From the NCBI RefSeq assembly GCF_014805625.2, contig NW_023998460.1:1014904-1078903 (forward strand): a stretch of 64,000 nucleotides of DNA. The letters run 5' to 3'. The notes beneath the pieces are model-generated. The model made no database searches. It had not been told where the DNA came from and was given only the letters and a program-made list of their open reading frames with translations. A program made the translations under genes and the position numbers. Positions 62,555-64,000 of the stretch are shown one piece after another; within the stretch, counting starts at the first letter, position 1, and the number at the start of each line of letters is the position of its first letter. The stretch is from Glossina fuscipes. Taxonomy: Eukaryota > Arthropoda > Insecta > Diptera > Glossinidae.

Positions 62555-64000
62555 TATTATTATTATTTTAATTTTAGACTAATGAATTGAATTCTTAGAC
62601 TAAAAAAAAGACATTTAGCACTAGCAACACAGGCTATCGGCTCTAATTTAAATAAATGGATATTAGATAATAAGCTTAGTAGTATAAATAAAGTAAAATA
62701 TTGAATTGATATTTTGTTCTGAAGCTGATTGTAGAATGTCCAAAGGGTTAATCGTTCCAAATGCAATACTTCTAGCCAAGGAAAAGTTGAGGCAGTCGCA
62801 GAGAATGTGCTTTATAGCAAGAGTTTGTCCACAACAGCAGATTGGGGGAGAAGACTTCTTCAGGATCCATTGGTGAGTTGCAACTGTATGACCAAGGCGA
62901 ATTCTCGAAAATGTTTGGATCTTGGTTTTCTCAACATTTGTTGGATATAGAGGTGGAGTTAATTGAGGGTTAATGCAAGAGTAGTGTTGATGATGGTATT
63001 GTAAATTTCCCTCTGCAATTTTCTCTTTAACTTTTCTTCCAATGTATCTTTGAAGATCCAACTTTTCCATGACATCATCCATAATTAGAAGAGCAGAAGC
63101 AGCATACTTTGCCGCTCGATCAGCCTGCTCATTTCCCAGTAAACCGATGTGACTTGGTACCCATAACATTTTAATTTTTCCGTCGGGTGTAGTAATTATA
63201 TTCCTTAATTTGTTGATGGTGCTCCATCTCGAAGTCGAAGGGTTACGGGTAGCTTGTAATACAGACAAACTGTCAGTAACAATGACGGTTTTGAGTTTGT
63301 TTTTATGGGCAAGCGTGAAGGATAGCTCTGGCTTCGGTTATGAAAGTTGAAGTGCTTTCGTGAAATATGTGGTTGAGAAGAACCCGTCCTGTAGCATCTA
63401 CCACCGCACAAGCAGGAGGCAGACCAGGAGATTTTGAGCCGTCTGTGTACAAAAGATTCGCACCAGTATTGTCCAATACTTGGGTTTTCTCAGCTATTAG
63501 ATTCCTGAAGACGTAATTTGGAGTATCTTCTTTCTTGTGCATAGACAGTGAGATGTCAAAAGAGCAGTCTTTCAAAATCCAGGGAGGTTTAACACCAAAA
63601 GAGCGGGAAATTTTTAAGGGAATGTTCAATTCCTTTGCGATGCACAAACAATGGCCAATTGCAGATGGTGACTTTGGAATTTTCTTCGCAATAATAATCT
63701 TTCTTACGTCATCACCGAGAATGGATTTGTTTGAATTAAGAAGCTTGGGGAGTATTTTAGCTTTTAACTCATACAATCTATTTTCTAAAGTTGGGAGACC
63801 AGTTTCAATTATAATAATATTTATGGGCGTCGTCCGAAAAGCATAACAACTTGCTCTAACGGCTTGGTGATAGAGCGGTTTAAGGATGTTGATATTAGAT
63901 TTGCAGCTATTGCCATAAATTATCAAAGCATAGTCAATCTTGCTTAACACAAGCATTTTGGTACGATAAGCGATAGTGTTAATATGCGCATGGCTTCTCC
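62555..64000 (-). mobile_element. I-clade LINE, copy 2, runs off the window
   Basis: From the (TAA)n tail (62554-62567 on +) the minus strand carries the 3' UTR and the ORF2 end. The frame 63956-63303 covers the segment after the reverse transcriptase and the start of RNase H (LLYTDGSKSPG, ITEARAI). The frame 63268-62663 covers the rest (VTDSLSVLQATRN, LWVPSHIGLLGNEQADRAA, CCCGQTLAIKHILCD). An 8-bp deletion near 63313, relative to the copy at 17786, causes the frame change, so RNase H is broken here. The body is otherwise nearly identical to copy 1. The 5' part lies beyond 64000. Confidence 0.85.

Overview
The window is AT-rich nuclear DNA from an insect, most likely a higher fly (Diptera). 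The evidence is introns of about 60-80 bp, a CAACA context before one start codon, and a mobile-element load of jockey, CR1-like and I-clade LINEs plus Tc1, mariner and Tigger relics. The species cannot be named from the sequence.

Two sets of host genes are readable. The first, on the + strand, is a dispersed array of four paralogues: 3115-6156, 24287-24717, 24993-25368 and a broken copy at 26251-26580. All four share one three-exon layout: a basic presequence exon, a phase-2 intron, a short second exon ending near 'AEE..YF..KK', a phase-0 intron, and a coiled-coil exon. Presequence, core and length resemble the mitochondrial F1-ATPase inhibitor IF1. The first member has lost the tyrosine of the core and gained a tail of about 880 residues that is glutamine- and glutamate-rich and internally repetitive. 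I regard this as the most unusual content of the window.

The second host gene, on the - strand, is a six-exon homologue of the centrosomal protein CEP350 (58988 down to 28175, 2470 codons before the stop). Every splice phase agrees. A 22.6 kb intron (54708-32151) splits it and has collected a CR1-like LINE, a jockey relic, an I-clade stub, a Tc1-like element and a mariner relic. No CAP-Gly domain is visible, unlike the vertebrate protein.

The rest is mobile-element sediment. 8.9-19.7 kb holds CR1-like fragments in both orientations, a deleted Tigger transposase and an I-clade LINE end. Another I-clade copy runs off the right edge at 64000. A tRNA-derived SINE at 249-372 and a short insertion at 59777-59862 with a perfect 12-bp target duplication carry a tail resembling the 3' end of the I-clade LINE, so the LINE probably mobilised the SINE.

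Nothing recognisable was found in 373-3114, 6260-8950, 15330-17785, 19740-24286, 26640-28170, 37360-43208, 46800-51815 and 59875-61670, apart from the small items listed.
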